DNA of 54,018 nt from DASWIG01 sp965371445 (lineage in GTDB: Bacteria > Acidobacteriota > Thermoanaerobaculia > Multivoradales > J023): assembly GCA_965371445.1 (NCBI GenBank), contig CBDUYN010000052.1, positions 1-54,018 on the forward strand, given 5' to 3'. Each line of letters opens with the position of its first letter. Within the stretch, counting starts at the first letter, position 1. Shown here piece after piece: positions 44,281-52,719 of the stretch. A program made the position numbers and the translations under genes. A model generated the notes under the pieces. It saw nothing but the letters and a program-made list of their open reading frames with translations, was not told the origin of the DNA and did not search any database.

Positions 44281-44340
44281 ACACGTCGGAGCCGACGTGT
44301 CCATCCCAGAAAATGGGAATTTATCTCCCAAGTTTTGGGA
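44281..44340. repeat. 9-bp hairpin plus double-hairpin repeat, copy 2
   Basis: ACACGTCGG-AG-CCGACGTGT (44281-44300) is a perfect 9-bp stem. It leads straight into the second 42-nt copy (44299-44340) of the TCCCA.../TCCCAA... double hairpin, 84 bp after the first. Confidence 0.85.
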
Positions 44341-44348
44341 GGTGGCCC

Positions 44349-45074
44349 TCAGAGGCCTTCCGACGCGGTCGGATCGTCGTCGTCCATAGCGGCGATCTCG
44401 GCGGCGGTCGCCGCGGAGCGAATCTTGCCGAGCCTTTGGGAGATCGAGAGGCACAGGGCCGTCAAGTCGCTCAGCTCGCCACGCATTTGAACGACGTTGC
44501 CCTGCTCTTCGGCCGTGGCTTCCGCCTCGAACCTGGGCCAGGCGGCGTGGATCTCGGAGACGACTTGGAGGATCGAGGTCACGACCACGTAGTGCCTGCT
44601 GAGGAAGTGTTGTGAGAGGTCGGCGAGGCTCTCCGGACCGGAGCCTGGCGAGACTCCGAGAAGATTCTCGACGAAGGGATCCTTCTGGGAAAGCTCCTCG
44701 AACCTCGCGAGGACCTGGACGAGCCCCTCGCCGGCACGGATCGCCGTTTCGACCCCGCGGTCTCCCAGCGACGAGAAGCCGCTTTCACCCTGAAGGAACG
44801 CCGCCAGAGCCGCAAGCTCCTGAGGAAAGCTTCCGTTGCCACCCTGATCTTGCCCCATCGTCTCGCGGGCCACCCGGGTCCTGAGCTCCTCGACGGTGCA
44901 GCCGAAGCCGGCGGCGACTTGCTCCTGCTGCTTCTCGCTCGGGGAGAAGCCGTCTCTCTCCCACCGCATCCAGGTCTTGCCGGCCACACCGGCGCGCTCG
45001 CCCATCTTGTCCTGGTTGAGACCCAGCAAGTGACGCTGACGGGTGAGGATCTGGGGCCAGGGACTCTTTGCCAT
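44349..45074 (-). CDS. XRE-family helix-turn-helix protein with long helical C-terminus
   Basis: This 241-residue protein has an N-terminal Cro/CI-type HTH (about residues 8-65): ILTRQRHLLGLNQDKMGERA, GVAGKTWMRWERDGFSPSEK and an ending QQEQVAAGFGCTVEELRTRV. The remaining 170 residues are helical with no known domain (LAALAAFLQGESGFSSLGDR, LSQHFLSRHYVVVTSILQVV, MRGELSDLTALCLSISQRLG), perhaps for dimerisation or ligand binding. AAGGAGAAGGAC before the ATG at 45074 is a clear RBS. It probably regulates its own operon. The two double-hairpin repeats and the split coiled-coil gene lie just downstream on the same strand. Confidence 0.85.
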   Translation of the reverse strand: MAKSPWPQILTRQRHLLGLNQDKMGERAGVAGKTWMRWERDGFSPSEKQQEQVAAGFGCTVEELRTRVARETMGQDQGGNGSFPQELAALAAFLQGESGFSSLGDRGVETAIRAGEGLVQVLARFEELSQKDPFVENLLGVSPGSGPESLADLSQHFLSRHYVVVTSILQVVSEIHAAWPRFEAEATAEEQGNVVQMRGELSDLTALCLSISQRLGKIRSAATAAEIAAMDDDDPTASEGL

Positions 45075-45150
45075 GATGTCCTTCTCCTTGCGCTCCGGCC
45101 GTCGACGCGGCCGCTCCGCGACGCCTTGCCGTCCCAACTCTCCGCGTCGG

Positions 45151-45714
45151 ACAGAGGCCTTCGGACCGGGGACGAGTGTCACCTACCTGGGACTCGAACC
45201 CGGTCTCGGCAACGCCGAACCGCCGGTGCTGCTGCGTTACGGCCGAGAATCGATAGAGGTCCTCTCGGACCCCGAGTTCGAGGCCCCCGACGAAGCCAGC
45301 GCCGAGCAGTTGCGCGAGCACGTCGCGGAGATCGCTCCGGCGGTCAAGAAGCTTGAAGCCGTGGTCAAGGAGCACGAGACTCAGAAGCGCAAGACGCAGA
45401 AGGCCTTGAAGCTCAAGGTCCAGCGGTTGGAGAGCTGTCACGAAGCCGTGCTCTACGGTTCCCGGTTGAACGAAGCCCTCTACGTCCTCGCGGGCGAGAG
45501 CTTTCTCGCGGCGCGCCTGCGTCCGCCGGTGGGCCGCGGGGGCTCGGCCGATCCGGTGTTCTTCCCCACCGACGACGACGTCGACGAGTCCGAACCGGAC
45601 AACGAGTCCGCGACGGGCGAGGCGACGGCGGAGCCGACCGGCTCGGAGGCTTCGGCCGACGAGGAGGCCGGTGCGTCCGACGCTTCGCAGGCCGACGACG
45701 CTCCGGCGTCCTGA
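45151..45714 (+). pseudogene. C-terminal half of the split coiled-coil protein
   Basis: The frame gains sense at TEAFGPGTSVTYLGLEPGLG (45151). It continues through LLRYGRESIEVLSDPEFEAP, a coiled coil (VKKLEAVVKEHETQKRKTQK ALKLKVQRLES) and LNEALYVLAGESFLAARLRP to an acidic disordered tail (TDDDVDESEPDNESATGEAT). No start codon with an RBS exists at its beginning. ATG codons at 45073-45076 lie inside the oppositely oriented XRE gene. It ends 26 bp before a perfect terminator on the same strand. It is best read as the missing end of the gene at 43785-44101. A full protein would have about 290 residues. Confidence 0.6.
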
Positions 45715-45740
45715 CGGTTTCCGTTCCCCTTCTGATCCAC

Positions 45741-45770
45741 GAGGCCGGCGGCAACGCCGGCCTCTTTTTT
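45741..45770 (+). terminator. Rho-independent terminator
   Basis: GAGGCCGGCG (45741-45750) and CGCCGGCCTC (45755-45764) form a perfect 10-bp stem around GCAA, followed by six T. It serves plus-strand transcription ending at 45714. Confidence 0.92.
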
Positions 45771-45803
45771 GGGTGGACCTTGGTGGCAAGCCGCACTGAG
45801 CGA

Positions 45804-45920
45804 CCGGGGTTGAAACCCCGGGCTACATTCAAGAGGACGCCCTACGGGCTTGGCGGCTGAAGCCGCGGTATCTTCCGGCTTTAGCCGGCAAGCCCGAAGG
45901 GCGCCTTTTCAAATGTAGCC
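45804..45920. repeat. BIME-like composite palindromic repeat
   Basis: It contains CCGGGGTT-GA-AACCCCGG (45804-45821), GCGGCT-GA-AGCCGC and CCGGCT-TT-AGCCGG. These are nested in an outer pair GCCCTACGGGCTTG / CAAGCCCGAAGGGC and a GGCTACATT / AATGTAGCC pair. Several REP-like hairpins arranged symmetrically make a BIME-like element between the split-gene operon and the Bat operon. Confidence 0.75.
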
Positions 45921-46148
45921 GGTATGCCGGACCACCGGAGGTTCATCCCGGGTGCTGGCTTCGCGCCCCGGACAGAGCCCGCCAAAATCCGGAGAGCAAG
46001 CCTCCCTCAGAGCACCTGGCACGCAGTTTGCCTCCATCTGACACCACGGACGGATTCCGCCCCTGAACCGGGGCGAGACCGCGTCAAATTGGCGCGTTTC
46101 GAGTCCACAGAGGACCCGGACTGGCAGATGACACCGAGGAACGAGCCC

Positions 46149-47564
46149 GTGAAGCCGAGATCCCAAACCCCGTTCTGGCCCGCCTTGACGGCCGTGGCGC
46201 TCCTCGCCGCACCCCTGACGGCCCAGACCGCACCGGCGGCGGCGTCCGCTGGCGGGGAGATCGCCGGGATTTTCTCCCGCTACAGCGTCCGGCCGCTCCA
46301 GCCGCCTTCGCCGGCCTCCGACTTCACCCTTCCAAACATCGCCGGCGGCGAGACGTCGCTCTCGGACTACTACGGCAGCTGGGTCGTCTTGACCTTCTTC
46401 GCCACTTGGTGCGGACCCTGCCGCAGCGAGCTACCGTCGCTCGAACGCCTCCACCAGGACCGTGCCGCCCAGGGCGTCGTCGTCCTCGGCGTCTCGGTCG
46501 ACGACGACCGCGGACCCCTCGACCCCTTCGTCCGCCAGCTCGGCTTGACGTTCCCGATCCTCTGGGACCAGACGAAGCAGGTCGGCGCGGCCTACCGCGC
46601 CTCGTCGATTCCCCTGAGCTACCTCGTCGACCCGCAGGGACGCCTCGTCGCCGTCTCGCGCGGCGCCCGCGACTGGTCGGCGCTCACCCCCATGCTCGAC
46701 GCCGCCCTCGCCGCCATGCCCGCCATCCTGACCGTCGACCCAGTGGCGCAGACCGCCGCCTACACCGACGCTTCGCAGCCGGTGGCGACGCCTTCGATCA
46801 CCGATCCGCCGAGCGCCGAGGTCACCCTTTCCGACGCCTCGCCCGAGGCCGGCAAGCCTTTTCATCTCGACGTCAAGCTCCACTGGGCCGGCAACTTCGA
46901 CGAGTACCTGCCCCATCCGCCGCACGTCGAGCTGCCGGAAGGCGTCGTCCAGGAGGAGGTGACGGCGGAGTCGTCGAGCCAGGACGGCCGCAAGCTCCTG
47001 ACCTACCGCATCACCCTGCGCGCCGCCGAGCCCGGCAAGTACGCCCTCGACCCGGTGGAGCTGCTCTACACGCCGCGCTTCGAGGCGACCCCGGTGGCGA
47101 GCCGCGTCCAGGGGCCAACCGTCGAGGTACGGCCGCGGACCGTCCTCGGCCTGCGCCCCGGGGTGCTCGCGGTCGGCTCGGCGGCCGTCGTCCTGCTGGG
47201 CTTTGCCGGCTGGGGTGCCGGACGCGTCCTGCGCCAGCGCCGGAGCCGCGGCACCGCGGGCGACGCCGAGCGCTTCGAAGCGCTCCGCGCCCGCTTCGAG
47301 GACGCCCGAAAGCTCCGTATGCAGGGCGACGGTGCCGGTTTTCTGCTCGCCCTCGTCGACCTCGACCAGGAGCTGAGCGGCGAGGCGGCCGCGGACGACG
47401 AAGCCCTGCGCGACGCCGTCGAGCGTGCCCGCTACGGCAGCGAGGTGCCGCCCGCCGAGGACCTCGAAAACCTCCAGCGGATCGTCGAACGGCGCCTCGA
47501 AGAGCTGCGTCCCGACGTGACGGCGGCCGAGCGCCAGGCCGTCCGGCTGCGCGACGAGACTTGA
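46149..47564 (+). CDS. Thioredoxin-like (TlpA-type) and BatD-like fusion, membrane-bound
   Basis: This protein of about 471 residues has a signal peptide (FWPALTAVALLAAPLTAQ) and an AhpC/TlpA-like thioredoxin domain. That domain contains VVLTFFATWCGPCRSELPSL near residues 75-95, with an intact CxxC, then VVVLGVSVDDDRGPL and IPLSYLVDPQGRLVAVSRG. It continues into a beta-sandwich like those of BatD/DUF4381 (DASPEAGKPFHLDVKLHWAG), one transmembrane segment (VLAVGSAAVVLLGFAGWGAG) and a cytoplasmic helical tail. The GTG at 46149 with GAGGA 8 nt upstream is the best start. It heads the moxR-bat operon, so it may link thiol oxidation to that complex (inference). Confidence 0.8.
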   Translation: MKPRSQTPFWPALTAVALLAAPLTAQTAPAAASAGGEIAGIFSRYSVRPLQPPSPASDFTLPNIAGGETSLSDYYGSWVVLTFFATWCGPCRSELPSLERLHQDRAAQGVVVLGVSVDDDRGPLDPFVRQLGLTFPILWDQTKQVGAAYRASSIPLSYLVDPQGRLVAVSRGARDWSALTPMLDAALAAMPAILTVDPVAQTAAYTDASQPVATPSITDPPSAEVTLSDASPEAGKPFHLDVKLHWAGNFDEYLPHPPHVELPEGVVQEEVTAESSSQDGRKLLTYRITLRAAEPGKYALDPVELLYTPRFEATPVASRVQGPTVEVRPRTVLGLRPGVLAVGSAAVVLLGFAGWGAGRVLRQRRSRGTAGDAERFEALRARFEDARKLRMQGDGAGFLLALVDLDQELSGEAAADDEALRDAVERARYGSEVPPAEDLENLQRIVERRLEELRPDVTAAERQAVRLRDET

Positions 47565-47614
47565 GCCATGAAATGAAGACTTCAACGTTTTTCAAAGCCC
47601 CCCGGAGGACCTAG

Positions 47615-48607
47615 ATGACGACAGCGACCGCGAAAGAGCTGGCCCCTGAGATCGAGACCCATTCGCTGACCTTGCAGAAGCTGCGCGACGAGGTCGGTAA
47701 GGTCATCGTCGGCCAGTCCTACATGATCGACCGCATCCTGATGGCGCTCATCGCCGACGGCCATATCCTCGTCGAGGGCATCCCGGGCCTCGCCAAGACG
47801 ACCGCCATCAAGACGGTCTCCGACGCCATCAAAACGGGTTTCTCGCGCATCCAGTTCACCCCGGACCTCTTGCCCGCGGATCTGATCGGCACCGAGATCT
47901 ACCGTCCCCAGAGCACCGACTTCATGCTCAAAAAGGGACCGATCTTCACCAACCTCTTGCTCGCCGACGAGATCAACCGCGCGCCGGCCAAGGTCCAGTC
48001 GGCGCTCCTTGAAGCGATGCAGGAACGCCAGGTCACGATCGGCGAGAAGACCCACACGCTGCCCGATCCCTTCCTCGTCCTGGCGACCCAGAACCCCATC
48101 GAGCAGGAGGGGACCTATCCGCTGCCCGAGGCCCAGGTCGACCGCTTCATGCTGAAGCTCCGGGTCGGCTACCCCGACAAGCCGCAGGAGAAAGAGATCA
48201 TGCGGCGCATGTCGAAGCGCGAACGTCCCGAGGTCGAGGCGGTCTTGACGCCCGAGGACATCAAGCAGATGCGCCAGGTGGCCGACGCGATCTATCTCGA
48301 CGAAAAAGTCGAGGACTACATCGTCGACGTCGTCTTCGCGACCCGCGAGCCGGCGCTCTACGACCTCGACAAGCTGTCGCGCCTGATCGAGTACGGCGCC
48401 TCGCCGCGCGCCACGATCTTCCTCGCCCAGGTCTCCAAGGTCCAGGCCTTCATGGCCGGCCGCGGCTACGTGACGCCCCAGGACGTCAAGACCGTGGGGC
48501 CCGACGTCCTGCGCCACCGGGTCTTGATCTCCTACGAGGCCGAGGCCCAGGACCTGAGCTCGGACGACATCATCCAGGAGATCTTCAACACCGTCGACGT
48601 GCCATGA
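47615..48607 (+). CDS. moxR: MoxR-family AAA+ ATPase
   Basis: This 330-residue chaperone-like ATPase has Walker A GIPGLAKT near residues 55-62, the MoxR segment RIQFTPDLLPADLIGTEIYR, Walker B LLLADEINRAPAKVQSALLE with the sensor helix AMQERQVTIGE, and LATQNPIEQEGTYPLPEAQV with the DRFMLKLRVGYP arginine region. MoxR proteins work with neighbouring DUF58/VWA proteins on maturation of membrane or periplasmic complexes. The stop overlaps the DUF58 start (ATGA at 48604), and GGAGG lies upstream of its own ATG. Confidence 0.95.
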   Translation: MTTATAKELAPEIETHSLTLQKLRDEVGKVIVGQSYMIDRILMALIADGHILVEGIPGLAKTTAIKTVSDAIKTGFSRIQFTPDLLPADLIGTEIYRPQSTDFMLKKGPIFTNLLLADEINRAPAKVQSALLEAMQERQVTIGEKTHTLPDPFLVLATQNPIEQEGTYPLPEAQVDRFMLKLRVGYPDKPQEKEIMRRMSKRERPEVEAVLTPEDIKQMRQVADAIYLDEKVEDYIVDVVFATREPALYDLDKLSRLIEYGASPRATIFLAQVSKVQAFMAGRGYVTPQDVKTVGPDVLRHRVLISYEAEAQDLSSDDIIQEIFNTVDVP

Positions 48608-49551
48608 GCGAGACCGCTGTCATAGCCCCCCCTCGGTCCCCCCAAGGGGACGGAGCGATCGACATGGTCGAGACCCTGCCGGCCGAGCTCTTCGCGAAGA
48701 TCAAGTCGATCCAGATCCGCACCCAGCGGGTGGTCAACGACGTCTTCGCGGGCGAGTACGAGAGCGCCTTCAAGGGCCGCGGCATGGAGTTCGAGGAGGT
48801 GCGCGAGTACCGCCCCGGCGACGACATCCGCCACATCGACTGGAAGGTCACGGCGCGCATGGGCCACCCCTTCGTGAAGGTGCACCGCGAGGAGCGCGAG
48901 CTCACCGTCATGCTGGCGGTCGACGTCAGCTCCTCGGGCGCTTTCGGCACCGGCACAAAGCTCAAGAACGAGGTCGCGGCGGAGCTGGCGGCGCTTCTGG
49001 CCTACACGGCGATCAAGTCAAACGACCGGGTGGGGCTCGTCATCTTCTCCGACCGAATCGAGTGCTATATCCCGCCGAAGAAGGGGAGCGTCCACGTCTG
49101 GCGGGTGATCCGCGAGATCCTGAGCTTCCGTCCGGCGCGGCGCTCGACGGATCTCGCGGGCGCGCTTGAATACCTCTCGAAGGTGCTACGCCGCCGTTCG
49201 GTCATCTTCGTGATCTCCGACTTCCTCGACGAAGGATTTTCCGAGCGCCTGCGCGTCGCCGCGCGGCGCCACGACGTTACCGCGGTCGCCATCGGCGACC
49301 GCCGCGAGGCCGAGCTGCCGCCGATCGGCATCCTGGAGCTCGAGGACGCCGAGACGGGCGAGACCGTCCTCGTCGACACCTATGACCCGAACACCACCGG
49401 GGGCTTTCGCCTCCTGGCCGGCGAGGACTGCGCGGAGCGCAGCAGCTTCTTTCGCTCCGCCGGCGTCGGCGAGGTCCGGATCCGCGCCGACGAAAAGGAC
49501 TACGTCGATCCCCTGGTGCGCTACTTCCACTTCCGGGAGACCCGGCGCTAG
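48604..49551 (+). CDS. DUF58 / VWA-like protein of the Bat operon
   Basis: This 315-residue cytoplasmic DUF58 protein contains the family core RGMEFEEVREYRPGDDIRHI DWKVTARMGHPFVK. A VWA-like fold follows, with the metal-site-like start MLAVDVSSSGAF near residue 100 (DxSxS) and VIFVISDFLDEGFSERLRV. Such proteins act with MoxR. The first 17 residues (APPRSPQGDG) are coded by a C- and G-run sequence like the repeats found in the next genes. A downstream start (ATG 48664, MVETLPAELF) would give the usual family beginning. Confidence 0.93.
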   Translation: MSETAVIAPPRSPQGDGAIDMVETLPAELFAKIKSIQIRTQRVVNDVFAGEYESAFKGRGMEFEEVREYRPGDDIRHIDWKVTARMGHPFVKVHREERELTVMLAVDVSSSGAFGTGTKLKNEVAAELAALLAYTAIKSNDRVGLVIFSDRIECYIPPKKGSVHVWRVIREILSFRPARRSTDLAGALEYLSKVLRRRSVIFVISDFLDEGFSERLRVAARRHDVTAVAIGDRREAELPPIGILELEDAETGETVLVDTYDPNTTGGFRLLAGEDCAERSSFFRSAGVGEVRIRADEKDYVDPLVRYFHFRETRR

Positions 49552-49565
49552 GGAGTGAGCAAGAA

Positions 49566-50546
49566 ATGGAATTGAGACCCCCACCGACGACTTCGACTTC
49601 CGCCCCGGCGCGCGACCGTGCCGTACGGATCCTCGCTGTCTTGAACCTGATCGTTCTCGTAGCGGTCGCCGCCTTCTTTTACCTGCGTCCAGGTGCCGGC
49701 GCGCCGTCCGATCCCTCGACCGCCGAGCACGCCCGCGACGTGGCGTCGAAACTAAAAGCCGCCGGCGCCCTCGACGAGGCCGCGGCGCTCTACGAGGTCT
49801 ACCTTGATACGACCGACGCCAACGAGAAGACCCGCGCCAACGTCGCCTACAGCCTCGGCAGCACCTATCTCGAGAACGGCCGCTACGAAAGGGCGCTCCG
49901 CTGGTTCTACGAGGCCGAGGCCCTGGGCGTGGGATCGCTTTCGGACCAGCTGTCGAAGAAAATCGTCCACACGCTCGAACGGCTCGGCCGCTACCATTCG
50001 GCCAAGGCCGCCCTCGGCGCCCGCGCGCAGTTTGCTCCCCGGGAGGGCGACGTAAAACGCTCGGAGAGCGATCCCGTGGTGGCGACGATCGACGGCCAGG
50101 AGATCTACCGCTCCGAGGTGATGCGTACCCTGGACGACCTGCCGCCCGAGATCGCCGCACAGCTCTCCAGCCAACCCGGCGAGCTTTTGAAGAAATACGT
50201 CGCCGACGAGCTGATGTGGAGGAAAGCCGTCAAGCTCGAATACGACAAGGACCCCGAGGTGCGGCGCCGCTACGAGGTGATGTTGAAGCAGCTCGCGATC
50301 TCGAAGCTCGTCGAGAACGAGGTCGTCAAACAAATCGAGGTCGACCCCACGGATCTCGCGAGCTACTTCGAGGCCAACCGCGGGCGTTACGAGAAAGAGG
50401 GCGAAGAGCTCAAGGAGATGCCGCCCGAGGTGGAGCGCGACTATCGGATGTCAAAGATCCAGACGGCCTACAGCGAGATCATCGAGCAGGAGCTCTCGAC
50501 CGACGAGGTGGCGCTCTATCCGGAGAGGATGGCGGATGGGCAGTAA
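49566..50546 (+). CDS. Membrane-anchored TPR protein with SurA-N-like domain
   Basis: This 326-residue protein has one transmembrane anchor near residues 19-39 (AVRILAVLNLIVLVAVAAFF), then TPR units in the periplasm (AAALYEVYLDTTDANEKTRA, YSLGSTYLENGRYERALRWF). From about residue 165 a segment resembles the N-terminal chaperone part of SurA/PpiD (DPVVATIDGQEIYRSEVMRT and LKKYVADELMWRKAVKLEYD). No prolyl isomerase domain follows. It may assist folding or assembly of the Bat proteins (inference). It lies 14 nt after the DUF58 gene, and its end overlaps the next start by 11 nt. Confidence 0.75.
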   Translation: MELRPPPTTSTSAPARDRAVRILAVLNLIVLVAVAAFFYLRPGAGAPSDPSTAEHARDVASKLKAAGALDEAAALYEVYLDTTDANEKTRANVAYSLGSTYLENGRYERALRWFYEAEALGVGSLSDQLSKKIVHTLERLGRYHSAKAALGARAQFAPREGDVKRSESDPVVATIDGQEIYRSEVMRTLDDLPPEIAAQLSSQPGELLKKYVADELMWRKAVKLEYDKDPEVRRRYEVMLKQLAISKLVENEVVKQIEVDPTDLASYFEANRGRYEKEGEELKEMPPEVERDYRMSKIQTAYSEIIEQELSTDEVALYPERMADGQ

Positions 50547-51675
50547 GAAAATCCCCCTAACCCCCTTTCCTAAAGGGGGGACAAGAGAGGCAAGATCTAA
50601 ACCCCCCTTTAGGAAAGGGGGGCAGGGGGCCGACCGGGAGCGGGGATTTCCGGGCAGACGAAGTCTGCCCGGAGCCTTGCTCGCCGTAGCCCTTCTCCTC
50701 ACCGCCTGCGCCGAGCCTCCGGCGACCGAGATCGACACCTCTGCGGAACCACGGCCGCCGGTCGAGACGCGCTCGCACGTCGACCGCGCCGTCGCCACGA
50801 CGGGCGACGTCTTGACCTACACCGTGACCGTCGACTACGACCCGGCCTACGAGATCGAGCTCCCCGAGCCCGGCGCCGAGATCGCCGGTTTTCGCATCGT
50901 CGACGTCGGCAGCGAGGAGCCCCGCGAGGAGCGCGGACGCCGCATCGACAAACGCTGGTACAAGCTGCGCGCCGACCTCGTGGGCTCCTACGTCCTGCCG
51001 CCGGTCACCGTGTCCTACCGCCCGGCCGGCGCGGCGGACGCCGAAGGCGGGGCCGAGGCGGAGACGATCGAGACGTCGGAGATCTTCGTCGAGGTCGAGT
51101 CGGTTCTCCCCGGCGACGGCGAGGTCACCGACATCCGGGGCTTGAAACCCCTGCGGCAAATCGAGCCTCCGACGCCCTGGTGGTGGTTTGCCGCCGGTGG
51201 TGGCGCGCTCGTCCTGCTCGTGCTCACGGGCGTCCTCCTCTGGCGCCGCGCTCACCAGGTCGTCGTGGCGCCGCCGCGTCCGCCGCACGAGGTCGCCTTC
51301 GAAGCGCTTGACCGGTTGCGCCGGACCGACTTCGAGGACCTGGAGGCGATGCGGCTCTTCCACTTCGAGATCTCCGAAGTCGTGCGCACCTACGTCGAGG
51401 GACGCTTCACCTTGAACGCCACCGACTTGACGACCGAGGAGATCGCCGCTCACCTCGACGAGCTACGGGGCCTCGACCGCGACTCCGGCGAGCGGCTGCG
51501 CCGCTTCCTCGCCGCCACCGACCAGGTCAAGTTCGCCGCCTACGAGCCGACGCAGGACGAGATCGGCGAGTCCTACGAAGGCGCGCTGAGCTTCGTCGAG
51601 GCGACCCGCGAGCGGCCGGTAGTCACGGCCGGGGAGACACAAGTTGAGATCCAAGAGGAGGCGAAGGCAGCATGA
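50536..51675 (+). CDS. BatD-like lipoprotein/membrane protein
   Basis: The protein has up to 379 residues. The real mature start is probably the lipobox region GALLAVALLLTACAEPP near residues 47-63. Then comes a beta-sandwich like those of BatD/oxygen-tolerance proteins (DVLTYTVTVDYDPAYEIELP), a second one (YVLPPVTVSYRPAG), a transmembrane segment (WWWFAAGGGALVLLVLTGVL LW) and a cytoplasmic helical tail (FHFEISEVVRTYVEGRFTLN). The first 45 residues are translated from two inverted repeats (50561-50622 and 50650-50672) that look like REP elements, so the original start may have been displaced. The stop overlaps the batA start (ATGA). Confidence 0.8.
   Translation: MGSKKIPLTPFPKGGTREARSKPPFRKGGQGADRERGFPGRRSLPGALLAVALLLTACAEPPATEIDTSAEPRPPVETRSHVDRAVATTGDVLTYTVTVDYDPAYEIELPEPGAEIAGFRIVDVGSEEPREERGRRIDKRWYKLRADLVGSYVLPPVTVSYRPAGAADAEGGAEAETIETSEIFVEVESVLPGDGEVTDIRGLKPLRQIEPPTPWWWFAAGGGALVLLVLTGVLLWRRAHQVVVAPPRPPHEVAFEALDRLRRTDFEDLEAMRLFHFEISEVVRTYVEGRFTLNATDLTTEEIAAHLDELRGLDRDSGERLRRFLAATDQVKFAAYEPTQDEIGESYEGALSFVEATRERPVVTAGETQVEIQEEAKAA
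50561..50622. repeat. REP/MITE-like inverted repeat inside a 5' coding end
   Basis: The 20-bp arm at 50561-50580 (C5-TTTCCTAAA-G6) is the exact reverse complement of 50602-50621. Each arm is itself nearly palindromic. It covers the codons TPFPKGGTREARSKPPFRKG of the BatD-like gene. Confidence 0.88.
50650..50672. repeat. 10-bp perfect hairpin inside a 5' coding end
   Basis: CCGGGCAGAC (50650-50659) and GTCTGCCCGG (50663-50672) pair perfectly around GAA. It encodes GRRSLPG just before the lipoprotein signal of the BatD-like gene. Confidence 0.85.
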
Positions 51676-52706
51676 ACGGTCTTTTCTTCGCCCACCAATG
51701 GATGTTCTGGGCTCTGGTGCCCCTCTTCATCGTCTGGGTCGCGGCGTGGTTCCTGGTGCCCTGGTACGCGCACCGCAAGCGACACGCCGCGGCGGTCCGG
51801 TTCTCGAACATCAAGACGCTTGTACGGCTTCGTCCTTCGAAGACGATTCTGCTGCGGCGGATCTTCGAGGGCCTGCGGATCCTCGCCGTGGCGCTCTTGC
51901 TGATCGCGATGGGGCGTCCCCAGACCGGACGCACCCACACCCAGGTGCGTACCGAGGGCATCGACATCGTCCTCGTGCTCGACACGTCGGGCTCGATGCA
52001 GGCGCTCGACCTCGACGCCGAGCGCCGGATCACCGACCGGCGCAACCGCCTCGAGGTCGTCAAGGACGTCGTCGACGAGTTCGTCCAGAAGCGCGAGAAC
52101 GACCAGATCGGCCTCGTCGTCTTCGGTGCCGAAGCCTTCACTCAATGTCCGCTGACACTGGACCACGGCATCGTCGCCACCTTTCTGGAACGTATCGAGA
52201 TCGGCATGGCCGGCGACGCCACCGCCATCGGCTCGGCGCTCGGCACCGCGGTCAAGCGTTTGAAAGACTCCGAGGCCCAGTCAAAAGTGATCGTGCTCCT
52301 AACCGACGGCCGCTCGAACGCCGGGTCCCTGAGCCCGACCAAGGCCGCCGAGGTGGCCGCCACGTTCGACGTCAAGATCTACGCGATCGGCGCCGGCACC
52401 CGCGGCAAGGCACCCTTTATTGCCGAGTCGCTTTTCGGCAAGCAGGTCGTCTACCAGGACGTCAAGATCGACGAGAAGACGCTGCGCGAGATCGCCGAGA
52501 AGACCGGCGGCAGCTACTTCCGCGCCGAGGACGAGGCGGCGCTCGGCGAGATCTACGAGCAGATCGACGAGCTCGAGAAAACAGAGATCACCATGTCGTC
52601 GTACATGGAGTACAACGAGCAGTTCCGCTGGTTCGTCCTTCCGGCGCTCGGCTTGCTGCTGCTCGAGGTCGTGCTCCTGGGGACGCGGTTTCGGAAGCTA
52701 CCTTGA
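51672..52706 (+). CDS. batA: BatA-type VWA membrane protein
   Basis: This 344-residue protein has two N-terminal membrane segments (MFWALVPLFIVWVAAWFLVP; GLRILAVALLLIAMGRP), then a von Willebrand A domain with an intact MIDAS. The MIDAS has DTSGSM near 104-109, threonine in MAGDATAIGSALG and aspartate in IVLLTDGRSNAGS. A C-terminal membrane helix follows (WFVLPALGLLLLEVVLLG). The order MoxR, DUF58, BatA, BatB is the classical aerotolerance-type operon. The start overlaps the previous stop (ATGA). Confidence 0.94.
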   Translation: MNGLFFAHQWMFWALVPLFIVWVAAWFLVPWYAHRKRHAAAVRFSNIKTLVRLRPSKTILLRRIFEGLRILAVALLLIAMGRPQTGRTHTQVRTEGIDIVLVLDTSGSMQALDLDAERRITDRRNRLEVVKDVVDEFVQKRENDQIGLVVFGAEAFTQCPLTLDHGIVATFLERIEIGMAGDATAIGSALGTAVKRLKDSEAQSKVIVLLTDGRSNAGSLSPTKAAEVAATFDVKIYAIGAGTRGKAPFIAESLFGKQVVYQDVKIDEKTLREIAEKTGGSYFRAEDEAALGEIYEQIDELEKTEITMSSYMEYNEQFRWFVLPALGLLLLEVVLLGTRFRKLP

Positions 52707-52719
52707 GGATGGGCAAGAT

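Noticed and set aside
45175..45235. Minus-strand tRNA-like segment (GGTTCGAGTCCCAGG)
   Set aside because: The T-arm-like sequence is there, but no matching acceptor stem or anticodon arm can be folded. The region reads well as protein (TYLGLEPGLGN) on the plus strand.
44785..45789. Minus-strand open frame of 334 codons over the C-terminal half gene
   Set aside because: Arg/Gly/Leu-rich without domains, and it runs through the terminator. The plus-strand frame has a coiled coil and ends just before that terminator.
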